64,000 nucleotides of DNA from Neonectria sp. B-13. Taxonomy: Eukaryota > Ascomycota > Sordariomycetes > Hypocreales > Nectriaceae. The stretch lies in NCBI GenBank assembly GCA_002682825.1, contig NOKP01000021.1, positions 744,001 through 808,000 of the forward strand, in the 5' to 3' direction. The position numbers and the translations under genes were made by a program. How positions within the stretch are numbered: the first letter of the stretch is position 1; each line of letters starts with the position of its first letter. The notes beneath the pieces were generated by a model that did not search any database, was not told where the DNA came from, and saw only the letters and a program-made list of their open reading frames with translations. Positions 1 through 11,488 of the stretch are shown here, in pieces.

Positions 1-842
1 GGTACTTATGGTTCCATTGTCAGCATTGTTGACAGTTACAAAGAGTCGGGAGGATCAGCCGCCTGGTCTTGCGCCGACAACTCAAATTCGACCTAAAACG
101 GCGCTGAAAATAGGTCGAATTGTATTGTAGAGCGAGAAATTGTTCCATTCGCCCATTTGCATAAGCTATAGCCTTTACCCTTTTAATTTATTGAACTTCT
201 GTCGTCTGGAAACGTTACATTTCTCTAGGTAAGAACTCATAGCTCGTGATAGATCATCGTGTACTTGGGCGGCCGATGTTTATTTACGGGTGAGTAACCC
301 CAGTTGTTGCCCCCTCTTAACCGTCCACCAGACAATCAATCCGACGAAAAATAAGGACACAGCGGACAAACCCTAGTATTTCGGAATGTACGAATATTGC
401 CCAGCTGAGGGAAAATCTGCCTCGCGGCTCCACTGCGTAATATTTCCGCTTTGAAGACAGGGGCCCAGATAACTAAACCACCTGCAAATTCCGCTTCGTC
501 ACTAAGATCAGCGAGCGCTCGTCGCCCTGTCTGCACTTGTTTTAGTCTCGGTATTCCCCCAATATTGCGGAGTGATCAGGTCCGAATAGACGATGCAATA
601 AACAAACGTTTCATAGGAAGCATAAACAACGATTTGACGGACTGGCTGTCATTTTCTATACAAGCTAAAGAAACAGTAGACACAAATTCTCGCAAGGTGA
701 AGCACCATCAAGACAAAATACCTTCACCTACACAATCACGCACCCAGTCACCACCACTCTGCCCTTACACAGCAAACTAAAGGCAAAACTAAATTTCATA
801 CTGCACGTCTGCTTACCCACGGGGAATAATCCGGCTCTGCCA
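1..842. other. Intergenic, no gene recognised
   Basis: The open frames here are short, and none shows a family motif or a plausible exon chain. The stretch lies downstream of the reductase gene that ends at 843. I see no repeat or RNA gene. Confidence 0.5.
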
Positions 843-1806
843 TTAGTCCTTTCTCTTTTGCACAGCTTTGGCCATCTCGCTGAAAACAGGGATAATGCTC
901 TGTACCATCATGTCCTGCCAAGGATGTTAGATAGTGACCTAAATTCTGGATGATCTAGAACTTACCAGGATAGAGCGTGGCGATAACCAGAATGCTATTC
1001 GAGCCATAAAGGCATCTGTACCGGCCCAGACTATGCCAACTGTGCCTTTCTCGACGTTGCGTACCACTTTAATCGCGTACTGCCTCGCGCTAATGGCATT
1101 GGCTTGAAGGTGGCCATCGCCAATGCTTTGGATGAAACCCTGGATCTCATAGTACTTTGAGGTTTCGGGCAGTTCGACTCCATGGTAGTCAGCGAAGAAG
1201 TTCGTCTTGACAGCACAGGTGATGAGTGTGATGGTCCGAACTCCAAGAGGTTGTAGCTCGTGACGCCATGTCTCGCTGGCCGTGGCAAGGGCGGCTTTCG
1301 ACCCATTGTAAACGCCTGATATGTTAGCAAATAGCCAAGTAGCCAAAGACTGGGCACTGACTCATGAACGGCATGGGAGCATATGCATTGGCAGACGAGT
1401 TATTGACAATACATCCTTTCGCCGGGATCAAAAGGGGAGCAAAGGCCTGAAGCATGGCAAGTGGCGCCCAGAAGTTTAGGTCGAACAGTCTCTTGCCCTC
1501 CTCGATTGAAAGGTCCAGAGCGGGGACAACGTAACCTCCACCGCTGTTGTTGACAAGGACATCGAGTCTGCCGTCTGTTTCTCTCTTGACGCTCTCAACG
1601 GCAGTGGCAATAGAGTCTCGAGACAACACGTCAAGTCGCAAGACCGTGACATTTGCGGCGCGGGAAAGAGTCTGTGAAATCTTTGTTGGGTTCCGTGCTG
1701 TTGCGAAGACGTGGTATCCCTTCTCGTGGAATACTTCAGCTAAAGCTGCACCGATGCCACCGGCAGAGCAGCCGGTGATTAAGACAGACTTTAGTGGAGA
1801 AGACAT
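843..1806 (-). CDS. Short-chain dehydrogenase/reductase, Ayr1-like
   Basis: Three exons can be read: 1806-1362, 1315-966 and 914-843. The introns are 46 and 51 nt, with a GCTAAC branch point in the first. Joined they give 288 residues. The N-terminus has the Rossmann motif TGCSAGGIG (about residues 11-19), then VNNSGG, where most family members have NNAG, and a catalytic serine in the VNNSSA segment. The splice recreates the YxxxK pair as YNGSK (Y151, K155). The layout resembles fungal NADPH-dependent 1-acyldihydroxyacetone-phosphate reductases (Ayr1 type), which act in ether-lipid and phosphatidate synthesis. The substrate is inferred from family resemblance, and other lipid or ketone substrates are possible. 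The start is the first ATG, directly before the Rossmann fold. Confidence 0.85.
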
Positions 1807-2195
1807 TGAATAAGCAGTCTTTTAGAATGACTCATAACAGATGAGGATAAGCAGAGTTCATGGATCCTCGGCGCCTTTATACAAGAATTGATTGAATGAT
1901 TATCAAGCAGCGACAAGGTATTCAGTCTACAGGTCTCACGGTGAGTGTGAACACACCCTTGCTGATGCTCCGTGGCTATTCCGTAAATGGCATACAAATG
2001 ATGTCTTGGCGCGCCATCCTTGCTAGCATTGTGTCACTAGACCTAAAGTAGTAAACAAACAAAGTCTTGGCATTCCGGAACAACCTACATCCTGGAACAC
2101 ACGAGCATCATCTTGCGGACTCTTCGGCGTTGAGCCCTTCATCTTGTAACCTTTACCAAGTCAGGTAAACAAAGGCAAAAGCCAAGACTTTCAAG
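1807..2195. other. Divergent intergenic region
   Basis: This is about 390 bp between two divergently transcribed genes, so it presumably holds both promoters. No specific operator was recognised. Confidence 0.4.
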
Positions 2196-3725
2196 ATGGG
2201 ACCACCAACTGAATCCAGACCGGCCCGTGGCCCATCACCCCGGATGCCTTTCATTGTATCGTCGAACGTCGAGAAAGCGGATCCGGCCACCAGAAAACTA
2301 ATCAGAAGCCATGTCATGCGCGGGAAGAAGCAGGCACGGGACCGCCCTGACAAGGAGCGACGAGTTGCAAGCCTGGATGCAGTCAACAAGCGCACTCAGC
2401 CAACGCGAGTCCGGCTCGAGGAAGTGATCGAGATGTTCAGGCCACAAATACCCTCTCGCGTTGGCTCCGATGTCTCTTTTATCGAGGTTGCTGATGAGAT
2501 GGAACCGTCGATGTTTGTAAACATGGTCAAAGGTTTGTAGCTCCGTCATTCGATCATCAGTATCTGACTACATGACTCCAGTGTCTCCGCTCGCATCGAA
2601 GATCATGTTTCCTTTACTCGGGGCCATTGGCTTCCAAGCAGACAATCGAGCATGGCTTTATCTCGTCATGCTCGACGCTGCGGCCCTGCACATCACGGCA
2701 TTCGCAATAGAAGAATTCATGGACAGGGTCCTACGCCGTCAGGACAGTGTCGTCAACCCAGCGGCGATGTTGCATTTCCATAAAGGCCTGAGACTTCTTC
2801 GTGAGAGGCTTTTGGGGAGGGACGACGATGTGAAAATTGCCGACTCCACAATAGGAGTGGTTGTCAAGTTGGCGAGCGCTGCACACTTCAATGGAGATTA
2901 TCAGGCCGCGAACCGGCACATGGAAGGGCTTCGCAAGATGGTGGACTTGAGAGGAGGTATAGACGTCTTTAAAGGTAAACAGCTCTTCGTGGAGATCTTG
3001 AGGTAAGTGATGGCAATACGTCGTGGTCATCAATGAGATAGACTAATCTTTGTAGATGTGACCTAGGTATCGCCCTCCTCAATAACTCAATCCCTCTGCT
3101 CTTCCGTCAGCCCTCAGAACCAGTACCGCCATACCCCGAGGAAATGTTCTCAAATTTTAACAACAAGATGGATCCTCAAGACAAGATTGAGGTGATTGGA
3201 ATCGTGGATACTGGCTTGGTCACAGCTTGGCGGATCATGAGACGATTTTGCTTGCTGGTCAATCTCGGGACGCAAACCCAACGATTGATCCGTCCAGAAA
3301 TCGTTCACGACACGATGACGGCAGTCATCTATCGCCTACTTTACATGGGCATCGCCACTGGCACAGTTGATGAAACCATACGGCAAGGCCTCTTGGCCTT
3401 TTCTCATCATGTGTTCTTGCAGTGGCAAGACATCAGACTGCCGTATCATCACTTTCCTATCACGTACAAAAGGTGCATTCTGCAGTTGAAATGTGTTGAC
3501 GGATTTTTACCTCAATTGATGCTTTGGCTTTTGATGACTGGAGCAATTTCAGTATTTGATATGTCAGATGAAGACTGGTTACGGCAATGGTTGCGAGAGT
3601 ATGCTGATATATGTCAAGTGGAGACGTGGAAGGAAATGCAAGAGGTACTAAAGCCGCTTATGTGGATTGCGCTGTTAGATGAACAACCGGGGAAGCGTGT
3701 TTATGATTTAATTTATGCAAATTGA
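2196..3725 (+). CDS. Fungal regulator-like protein (tachykinin-family type)
   Basis: Exons 2196-2532, 2582-3002 and 3056-3725 are separated by introns of 49 and 53 nt. The joined protein is 475 residues. Near the N-terminus is the segment FIVSSNVEKADPATRKLIRSH, followed by VMRGKKQ. This resembles the basic 'SHVMR' patch of many fungal proteins annotated as tachykinin-family or C6-lacking transcription factors. The rest is helical, with LRLLRERLLG and DLRGGIDVF segments that match the usual fungal-specific transcription-factor (Fungal_trans_2-like) architecture. No zinc-cluster cysteines are present. DNA binding is not shown by the sequence. Nuclear regulation is an inference from the family. 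Confidence 0.7.
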
Positions 3726-4175
3726 AAATGGGTGGAAGGAAATTTTCATCAACTCGTTACGATCTATCGGGTGGGATAGCCATGACGAGAACTCTTGGCC
3801 AAGTCACCCCAGCTGGGTGGCTGTGGACGCGTACACGTTCCCACACTTGCGGGGAGGAAGGAACGGGAGCTGACGACCCAGTTATAAGTGCGAGAACCAT
3901 CGGAGGTAATCAATAGATCCGCAACCCAAACTCGCTTCAGACCATGTAAGTAGGTGTTAGGGTAACCAAGTCACTGTTTATGTTTTAACTCCTTGATTTG
4001 GAACAGACATACTTTAAAGAGGAACGATTCAGAAAAAGGGGTCGTTCCTGAAAACAGTTAAATGGACAGGACATAGCATTTATCTCATAGCGCTTATCTC
4101 ATAAAATGGGTGTCTAAAAACGATCCAGCATCCTTTGACCTAAAGAACTCACAACACCAGAAGAATAAAATTCAT
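3726..4175. other. Convergent intergenic region
   Basis: About 450 bp between the ends of two convergent genes. I see nothing in it beyond short frames. Confidence 0.4.
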
Positions 4176-7101
4176 TCAGTCCCTGTCATCTTCGTGGAAA
4201 GTTCCCCGGTGTGGCAGTTGGATATCGTACTTGCCCGCCTCCTTCTTCATGTGTCGATCAAAGCTCTGCGTCGACATCTGTACCTTCTCAAACAAGGCGC
4301 GATCCAACACCGGCGCCACGGGCGGCATTTGGCCTCGAGAGCGAGCCAAGTCGACCTGTTTGGTGTAGTCATGCAGCGCCAGGCTTGAGGCAATCTGGAA
4401 CGCACTTCGGATCTGTCGGCCGTTCCAGCATCCGGTAGACCTGGCAAGTTCCTCGTAGTGCTTGGTGGCAAAGTCGATGATTTCACTCTCCTTAATAATG
4501 AGGGCTGGCTCGGCAGTCATTCTGTGCCGCTCCGACTCGATTTCCTTGAGCTTGGTGATGTTCAAGCGGAAAATGTCCCGCGTTTGCGTCTTGTCCAAGG
4601 GTGGCTAGAAGTCAAGAGTTAGTATTCAAGAACCAAAAGAGGTGAAGACAGAACAGAGCACGGGGTATTCTTACGTAGTAGAGTGACAGATGGATACGAG
4701 ACTTGAAAGCCTCGTCGATGGTGCCCACACGGTTGGTAGTGAGGAACAGAAGGCCGTTGTAGTACTCGAGTACTCTTAGGAAGACGGAAACGAGAGCATT
4801 CCTCTTCATGTCGTGCTTGGAACGTTCCGAGAGGAACACATCTGCCTCATCAAGCAGGAGAACACAATCCCATAAGTGAGCCAGACGGAAAACATTCTTC
4901 AGCGACGACTCAACCTCGTGGGGTGTGAGGCCAAGATCACCGCAAGTGATGACAAACAACGGCTTGCGATTCTCCATAGCCACCGCTTCAGCCGTGGCCG
5001 TCTTTCCAACGCCGGGCACGCCGTGCAAGAGAACAACCAGACCGCGTCCCTTGCCCTGGATCAGATCCTGACCGGGTCCTTCGGTGGCGGCGTCGGCATA
5101 GCGGCGCTCTAGGAGCTTCTTCTGGAAATGCGACATGACTAGACCACGAACGACGTCTTTGTACTCGGGCTGAATCCTCAGGTTCTCGAACACTCCTGGC
5201 TCTCGGCGGATAGGCTTGAGGAGGTTGAGATCGATAGGCAAAAAGCGTCGCTCTCGCAGAGCATAGGCAAACATGCGCTTGGGAAGGAGAACAAGGTCTT
5301 CCTCGCGAAGCTTCAAAGTCTGAGGGCTTGTTTCAAAGGTGCGAGAGCCCTTCACGCGGCATCGCAGGAAGGTGTCGACGTTGATGTTGTCACGGCGTTG
5401 GCGCGCCTCGACTCCATCGGCCTTCTGGACGATTTCGGTCTGGGAGTAGGCGAGCGACTGTCGTGACCCTTCGAACCAGTGCTGGATTGCCATTTCGTCG
5501 TCCTTGATCTCGCATCTGATTGACTTGTTCATGGTCAACTGGTGGAAGCTGGGCCTCCAGTCGGGCATCTTTTGGTATGCCTCAGTCAAATCAACAATGA
5601 CGTCGCTCTCGACAAACTCGGGGTGGCGCATCTTTTGGTAGTCCTCGCCGTCTAGGATGTCATCATCGGGCTCAGTGCTGCGGTGAGGTGGGTTTCTGGT
5701 GAGTGTCCATGCGCTGTACTGGTGGTGTCGGTCGTCCAGGTAGTTCATGAAGTTGCGACCCTGGGTCTTGAGCGACTCGAGAAGCTGCTGGTGGCCTTGG
5801 CGGTAGCGGATGGGGAAAACCTCCAACGACTCGATCTGGCGCTCGCCCGCAAACGCCTCAATCTCGAACTTGCGCTGCACAGCGCCAAACGCGCCGCCGT
5901 CGTGGTCGACGTAGTAGGCCGAGATCTTGAACTTGGAGTCGTCATCGGTCTGTCCGAGATCATCCGCAAAGAACTCCCATCCGGTGGTCGGGGTATTGCT
6001 CTCCGGCTCCGGCGCTTTGGTCTTGTAAACCCGCCAGACTTCGTGGTAACGGCCGCCGGTATCGCCAGCCGCGGGCATGTAGATGAGATCGCCGACGCGG
6101 AACAGAGACCACAAGTCTTCAAATTTGACTCTCTCCACGTCGCTGCCTTCGAAACGGTTGTACATGGGCATGACATCCTTCTCGATGAAGTTGACGTAGC
6201 ATCGCATGTCCCTCAAAGCCTCGGGGCTGTCCATGAAGCTGTCAAAGTCTTCGTCGGCATTTGAATCGACCGAGTCGAGGGATTCGGTGTCGTCGTCGTC
6301 CTCCTCGGTCAGGCTGTCTGAGAAACCGTCTGCGTCTTCGTTGACGTCGAGGACCTTTCCTGCAACGTCAACCTCGCTCTCCACTTCGCTGGCAATTACT
6401 TCCACTGTCTCTGACTCCTGGCCATCGAGCTCTTCGAAATCGGCCCACTTCTCTTCCAGGGTGGCGAGAATCTCCTTCATCTTGGGCTGGAAGTAGACCA
6501 AAGTCTTGAAAGGCCTCATGAAGGTGCGAGGGGTCGATCTCTGCTCCGTGTCGTTGAGCAGTGCAGTCAGGTGGCCAAGGATGGGTTGCGACTGAATGCG
6601 GATGCGCTCAACCTCGGTATCAGCCGGCTGTGATGCCTCGTTCCTCTTCTCCCACCTAGCCTTCTCATACGGGTCGGCCTTCTTCCGCCGAGAGGTATTG
6701 TCGTGGATGTTGAGATAGCTCTGGCGGAGACGAGCAACCTCCTCGCGACGACGGTGGCCATGCTCGCGACGGATTTGAGCCTGGACGCCCTGCCCGGCCA
6801 TCAAGACATCAATGGCGTAATCAGGCTCATCGATGTCCTGGAAGCGGTTCTTGAAGTTCTCAAAGTTGACCCTGCGAACTTCGGGGACCTTGGGACGCCA
6901 TTTGGCAGCGATTCGGCGACGGTCGGCCAGGATGCGTTCACGGCGCTCTGCTTCTTTCCGCAAAGCCATGAACTCGAGGTCTTGCTCGCGATGGGTGCGA
7001 TGCTCGCGGCTGGGGCGCTCGGTGCGCTCGGTGCGCTCGGTGCGCTGTACGCCACCTGGGCGACGGCCACCTCGCCTGTTGGTTTGCTTTGTTCGCGCCA
7101 T
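4176..7101 (-). CDS. AAA+ ATPase with histone-H3-like N-terminus
   Basis: Two exons, 7101-4675 and 4604-4176, flank a 70-nt intron with a TACTAAC branch point. They give about 951 residues. An ATPase core near the C-terminus has Walker A GVPGVGKTA (about residue 694), Walker B VLLLDEADVFL (about 749) and a sensor-1 segment FLTTNRVGTID. An acidic stretch lies near residues 250-285, and the middle resembles the DUF7025 region of large fungal AAA proteins of unknown role. The frame stays open to an ATG at 7212, but that start has a poor context and is followed by CT-rich, UTR-like sequence. The ATG at 7101 has A at -3 and is preferred. From there the protein begins MARTKQTNRRGG, then an arginine-rich tail with RTE repeats. 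After Met removal its first eight residues match histone H3 at seven positions. Target and pathway are unknown. Confidence 0.85.
7014..7048 (+). repeat. Short tandem repeat GGTGCGCTC in the AAA gene
   Basis: A 9-nt unit (with the sense GAGCGCACC on the minus strand) is repeated about four times and encodes the RTE repeats in the basic N-terminal tail. The unit keeps frame, so copy-number change would only lengthen or shorten the tail. Confidence 0.7.
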
Positions 7102-7212
7102 GCTGGGCGGATGATAAATTGAATCGCTTGAAAGAGGGAAAGATGTGTGCTGAGTGTGGATTCGAGCTTGACAGGAATGCTCTGGGAATTCAAGGATATT
7201 ACTATCGGCCAT

Positions 7213-8145
7213 TGAAGGTCTTTTAAAGAACCACGCATAAGGCAGAATGCATCTTAGGCGATAGCTACGCCTAGTTCCTCTTCACGCTCACCGGGCTGAG
7301 TCACATCCCCACCGCAGGCAGCAATACGGACTAAGCTGACGGGCACAAGGATCTCGAGCAGGTATTTGGTCAGCTCTCATGCGCCGCTTAAATCTCACAT
7401 ACGTCAAGTTAGGCAGCATCCAATAGGGTTCTAAGAGCAGGCTCTGTGGATTGATAGATAGTCGCCGGGGGTGCTCGGCATGTTTCACTATTGCCCTTCG
7501 GCTAGGCTGCCGTGCCGTCGAGTTCACAGAAAGGGACATTGGTAATGAAGCCATCGCTGTCACGGTGAGATCCGAGGGGTGACCTTCAATTGCCGTATCC
7601 GAACTCTCATAGTATTCAGAATCTCAATAGTTTATTCGTACACTTTATCAAGGTTCCCTGGTAACCTGCTTGACAACCCCCGTGTTCGATGCTGCGAGCG
7701 GGCACACACCGCCTCGGCCTAGCGCATTGGAGTCCGAGTGGCGATTCTTGGTGTCCGCTGAGCACTGCCTCCACTCAAGTGTTGCGAAAGCAAGTAAGCC
7801 ACTGCATAGGACACACTATGGTCTGTAGCGAGACTTGGCAAAGTACTTTGTCCTGCATCTTGGAACATTGTCTCGCTCATAAGAATACGATGATACACTT
7901 GAGAGTCAAATACTCCTTAGCGCACAGCAAGGCCCAATTGAAACCGTATGCTCTATTTTGTAGAGTCTAAGAGCCGTAGCTAATCAAACCATCGATTGTA
8001 TCGCAGCCCAACAAAGACCCTCTAATAAATATTATACCCAAGCTCGCCGGCAGTCACCTAGTCGGTACGTGCGGCTGTAAGAGTAAAGCAAGATAAAAAC
8101 AATGTCCTTCGGCCAAACTCGTTGCTACCGGGTAGCCTTCCCATT
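7213..8145. other. Intergenic, no gene recognised
   Basis: Only short frames without family motifs are present, including one on the plus strand at 7689-7970. The left part holds the promoter of the AAA gene. Confidence 0.4.
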
Positions 8146-8835
8146 CTAACTGATTCCAAATGGGTCGACAGTGGGGTCTTCGTGCCTCTGATATTCCATC
8201 CAGACCGCAATCTCATGCGCCAATTCCTCCCCGTGGACGCTCTTGACAAACCCAAACATGAGATCAATTCCCGAGCATACCCCAGACGAGGTCCAAATAT
8301 TCCCATCGACCACCCATCGTGCGCTTGGGATCCAGTTGACCTGCGGGCGCCACGCTGGTATGACTTTCCAGGCCCCTTTGAAAGTTGTTGCATTCTTTCC
8401 ATCAAGAAGTCCACTAAGAGACGTGATGCCTGCGCCAGTACAAACGGTCACAAGATACTTCAGACCGGGATACTGGGTCTGAATAAATTTGACAATGGGG
8501 TTGACGACGGCAGGATTTGGCTGACCCGGGTTTGTCGGATCTGGGTCGAAGCATCCCATGCCACCGGGGATGATGAGCACATCTAGCTGCGGCGCTGTTT
8601 CGAACGTGTGCGTTGGTTTCAGCAGCTGTGATGTGGTGAAAGGTGACATGCCCATCTTGTCTGGCCATGTCTTTGGCAAGGTCGATGTTGGCTCCAGAGT
8701 GTCTGCGATGATTGAAAGCGATAACCCTTCGACGTGGGACGAGAGCACGTTCAGCACATCGATGGGTCCGCAAACGTCAATGAGCTGAAAACCATCGTAC
8801 AAAACGACACCGTACTTCTTCGGAACATCGGCCAT
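8146..8835 (-). CDS. DJ-1/PfpI-family protein
   Basis: An uninterrupted 229-residue frame. The N-terminus VVLYDGFQLIDVCGPIDVLN is the typical first strand and helix of the DJ-1/PfpI (class-I glutamine-amidotransferase-like) fold. A second hallmark is LIIPGG. The nucleophile-elbow segment VTVCTGAG places the conserved reactive cysteine at about residue 132. The pattern is that of fungal isonitrile-hydratase-like or ThiJ/PfpI proteins, and the substrate cannot be told. The frame is open further upstream to 9123, but the family fold begins right at the chosen ATG, so the extension is not used. No intron is apparent. Its neighbours do not suggest a pathway. Confidence 0.85.
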   Translation of the reverse strand: MADVPKKYGVVLYDGFQLIDVCGPIDVLNVLSSHVEGLSLSIIADTLEPTSTLPKTWPDKMGMSPFTTSQLLKPTHTFETAPQLDVLIIPGGMGCFDPDPTNPGQPNPAVVNPIVKFIQTQYPGLKYLVTVCTGAGITSLSGLLDGKNATTFKGAWKVIPAWRPQVNWIPSARWVVDGNIWTSSGVCSGIDLMFGFVKSVHGEELAHEIAVWMEYQRHEDPTVDPFGIS

Positions 8836-11488
8836 GGTTGCTATTGAAGAGACGAATGGATACAAATGGTTTGATATGATCGAGTATGTGCTTTGCGACT
8901 GACTGAATGGGATTTGCCTGGAGTGTTTCCATCCGAGAGATCGAAGCACCATAATATAGCCATAGAGTCTTCGGAGTAACGGATGAACATTCGGGCAACC
9001 CAGAGTACATGCCAAGTTTCCTGGGGATGCGGCCTTGCGGAGTGTAGCGTGTGACAGACATCTCCCCACGGGGTCGGATCCGCAATTTATCGATTCTGAG
9101 AGGATCAGATGGATCTGAGGCAAGCCCTGCCATCTGATATCTAGTCCAGATGCACTGTGTTTGACGCAGCCCCAAGCAATCCAAACAGGTTAGCATTGTG
9201 TGTGTCTCTTCTGCGGGGTAATTATAGGCTAAGTCAGGAATTGATCTTGTGGTTGCAATAAGTATGCAATTACATCGCGTTCAGTCGCATGAAACTGTGA
9301 GTAAATATTTCTTAGCTCCCGCTTTCACACGTTTATACGATGCTACGCCTGTTCTCATCTTCCGGAGTTTCGAGTCATACCACCACGAAGGTGATGATAG
9401 GCGAAGGTTCTCTAAATTGCCATCGCCCGACACCTAGATATGCAGAGCGTGGAAACTGGTTTTCTTCATTCTCGTCCCTCCAATCACAAGAGATGAAGAC
9501 ATGCCGCTATCCCCGTTCAAGGTCAGGCTCTCACGCAAAATCGTCATGTTTCTGGCTTCCAATCTGCGGCTCCGCAAATTTAGGCGATATTGTTCAGACT
9601 ACTGCAGGTTGTGCACTGAAACCCTGCGACTACACAAGACACTACCAAGTTGATGGTTATAATTCACTATGAGTGCAGTGCACTCGCCCTGGTGATTCTT
9701 GCGTTGTGCTTACCCCCGCTTCCGTTTGGAACGCAGAAGGTCACATTCACCCTCCACATCGTCGCGGCTCCGAACATAACGGAGCCGCTTCATGCTTCCC
9801 TACGGCCGAGCCGCTTCTTGGTGTGATTACCAATCCTCAAACATCTTGGATGAAGGCATTATCTTCATCTTCAATCTTCCATCTGTTCACATGAACTCCT
9901 ACAAGGCTGTCTACCTAGGTTGTGTTGATTTAGACGCTTTCCCTGCCACCGTGATGCTGTGATGACAATTGACCGGATATTGTGGCGGGGTTTCCTTGTT
10001 CGACGGCTTACCAATTTCTAACACTTTAAACGTTGCGATTGCTCAAGAAACGACTACGGCTGCAGTTCCTGCCAATAAATGGAGGGAGATAGTCGTACAA
10101 AAGGTGATAACCTTCAGCCAGTATCTAAACCAGATACATGAACGACTCTGTGCATAAATATGCCAGAGAACCGTGCGGAAAGAGGCTCTTATTCCCGAAG
10201 GTTAATCTGGCTCTGGCACGTAGGACCATGATGTTCAACCAAGGTAACATATGGCTTTCTAAGGCACCATCGATGAGATCTTGTGCAAATATGCCACGAG
10301 TCCTCATCTTCTCACCCGTCAACAACGTTTGGATGGTGCACTCTCGAGGGAAGGATATCTTCTCTATCATGATGACTGAGTGTCGCCCATTTGTCAATAT
10401 TGCTGCCAGCCGTCTTATGCCCTGTGCTACCAGCTCCGTGGCGAGTAACTTATACGACGACTTAACTAACTATTCATTACATTATTTGGCGTTTCTAAGT
10501 CAAGAGTACAGGTATCGGCCATTGCTAGATGGTGCTGGATTGGCGGTAACCGGCAGCCACGTTCGGTATGGCTTTGGCACTATATGGCCCAATCCCTCCC
10601 CCATGTCTCCTCTCATTATCATGGTCAATCTTAGCCGCATCAACCCTGGCCAGCAAGCTAAGGATAAACTTGCCTTCAAGGGCCTCTCGGATCCCTTGCA
10701 TTTGGAGGACGGTCATCGCCATGTATGGCTTAAAGCATAAGAAAATGATGGTTGCTTCTTCCATGGTTGTCCTATTCTGAGAATGGGGATTGGAGAATAC
10801 GAACGAGAGAATTTTCGCTTGCTAGATTCTTGTTGCAGTGAGTTCTGGGTATTTGTGTGTGCAATGAACCCTGGGATTTGCATCAATAAGTCAAGAGTGA
10901 GGGTGTACACATCACAGCTTTAAAAGGACGATCATGATGTTAATGAGAATAATCGTAAAAAAAAGCGGAGAATTTATTTTGTTAAGACTTCATTGAACTT
11001 TCGTTCGGGTTGGGAGAGAATCGTAGGCTTTGACTCGGAATGGAAAGTAAAGGACTGGGAATCGCATGGTCTAGGGCGAATAGGTATCTCACTCGGAGTG
11101 ATCCAAGCAAGAGATCAGTAGTATGGGGCTAAATGCGCTAGTCGCCAACGAATCTCGGCAATAACCCGAAGCTCAATCAAGGACTTAACGCTAAACAAGT
11201 TGAGAAAAAGTCTACTCATTATGTACCTTAGTTTCTCTGTTGTATCATCGTGACCCCCGGCTCGACACTGGAGACCAACCGCGACTTGAAGATTGCCCTG
11301 ATGAGGGAGAACGATTTGGTCTACACGCTAAATGATATTTACAAGCTCATCGCTGTTTGACATTGTCGATGCACGGGTCGTCACATCATTTAAGAAGGCA
11401 CACGAACTATGAAGTTCGGGGTTCTAGTAAGTGGTGGGACCGGTTCCGCAGTGTATGATCCGTTCTCCGTAATTGTCAAGGTTTCCCT
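8836..11488. other. Long intergenic stretch with one unexplained open region
   Basis: No confident gene is seen in about 2.65 kb. Around 10125-10764 both strands stay open unusually far (about 200 codons on plus, about 80 and 100 on minus). I could not match any frame to a family. It may be a decayed gene or a gene with an exon structure I could not resolve. Confidence 0.35.

Noticed and set aside
451..780. Plus-strand open frame of 109 codons
   Set aside because: No motif, signal peptide or exon partner; composition looks non-coding.
5683..6264. Plus-strand frame of 193 codons opposite the AAA ATPase
   Set aside because: Antisense shadow of a GC-rich coding strand; no motif.
8836..9123. 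N-terminal extension of the DJ-1/PfpI frame
   Set aside because: The family fold starts exactly at the ATG at 8835; the extension has no resemblance and is likely 5' UTR.
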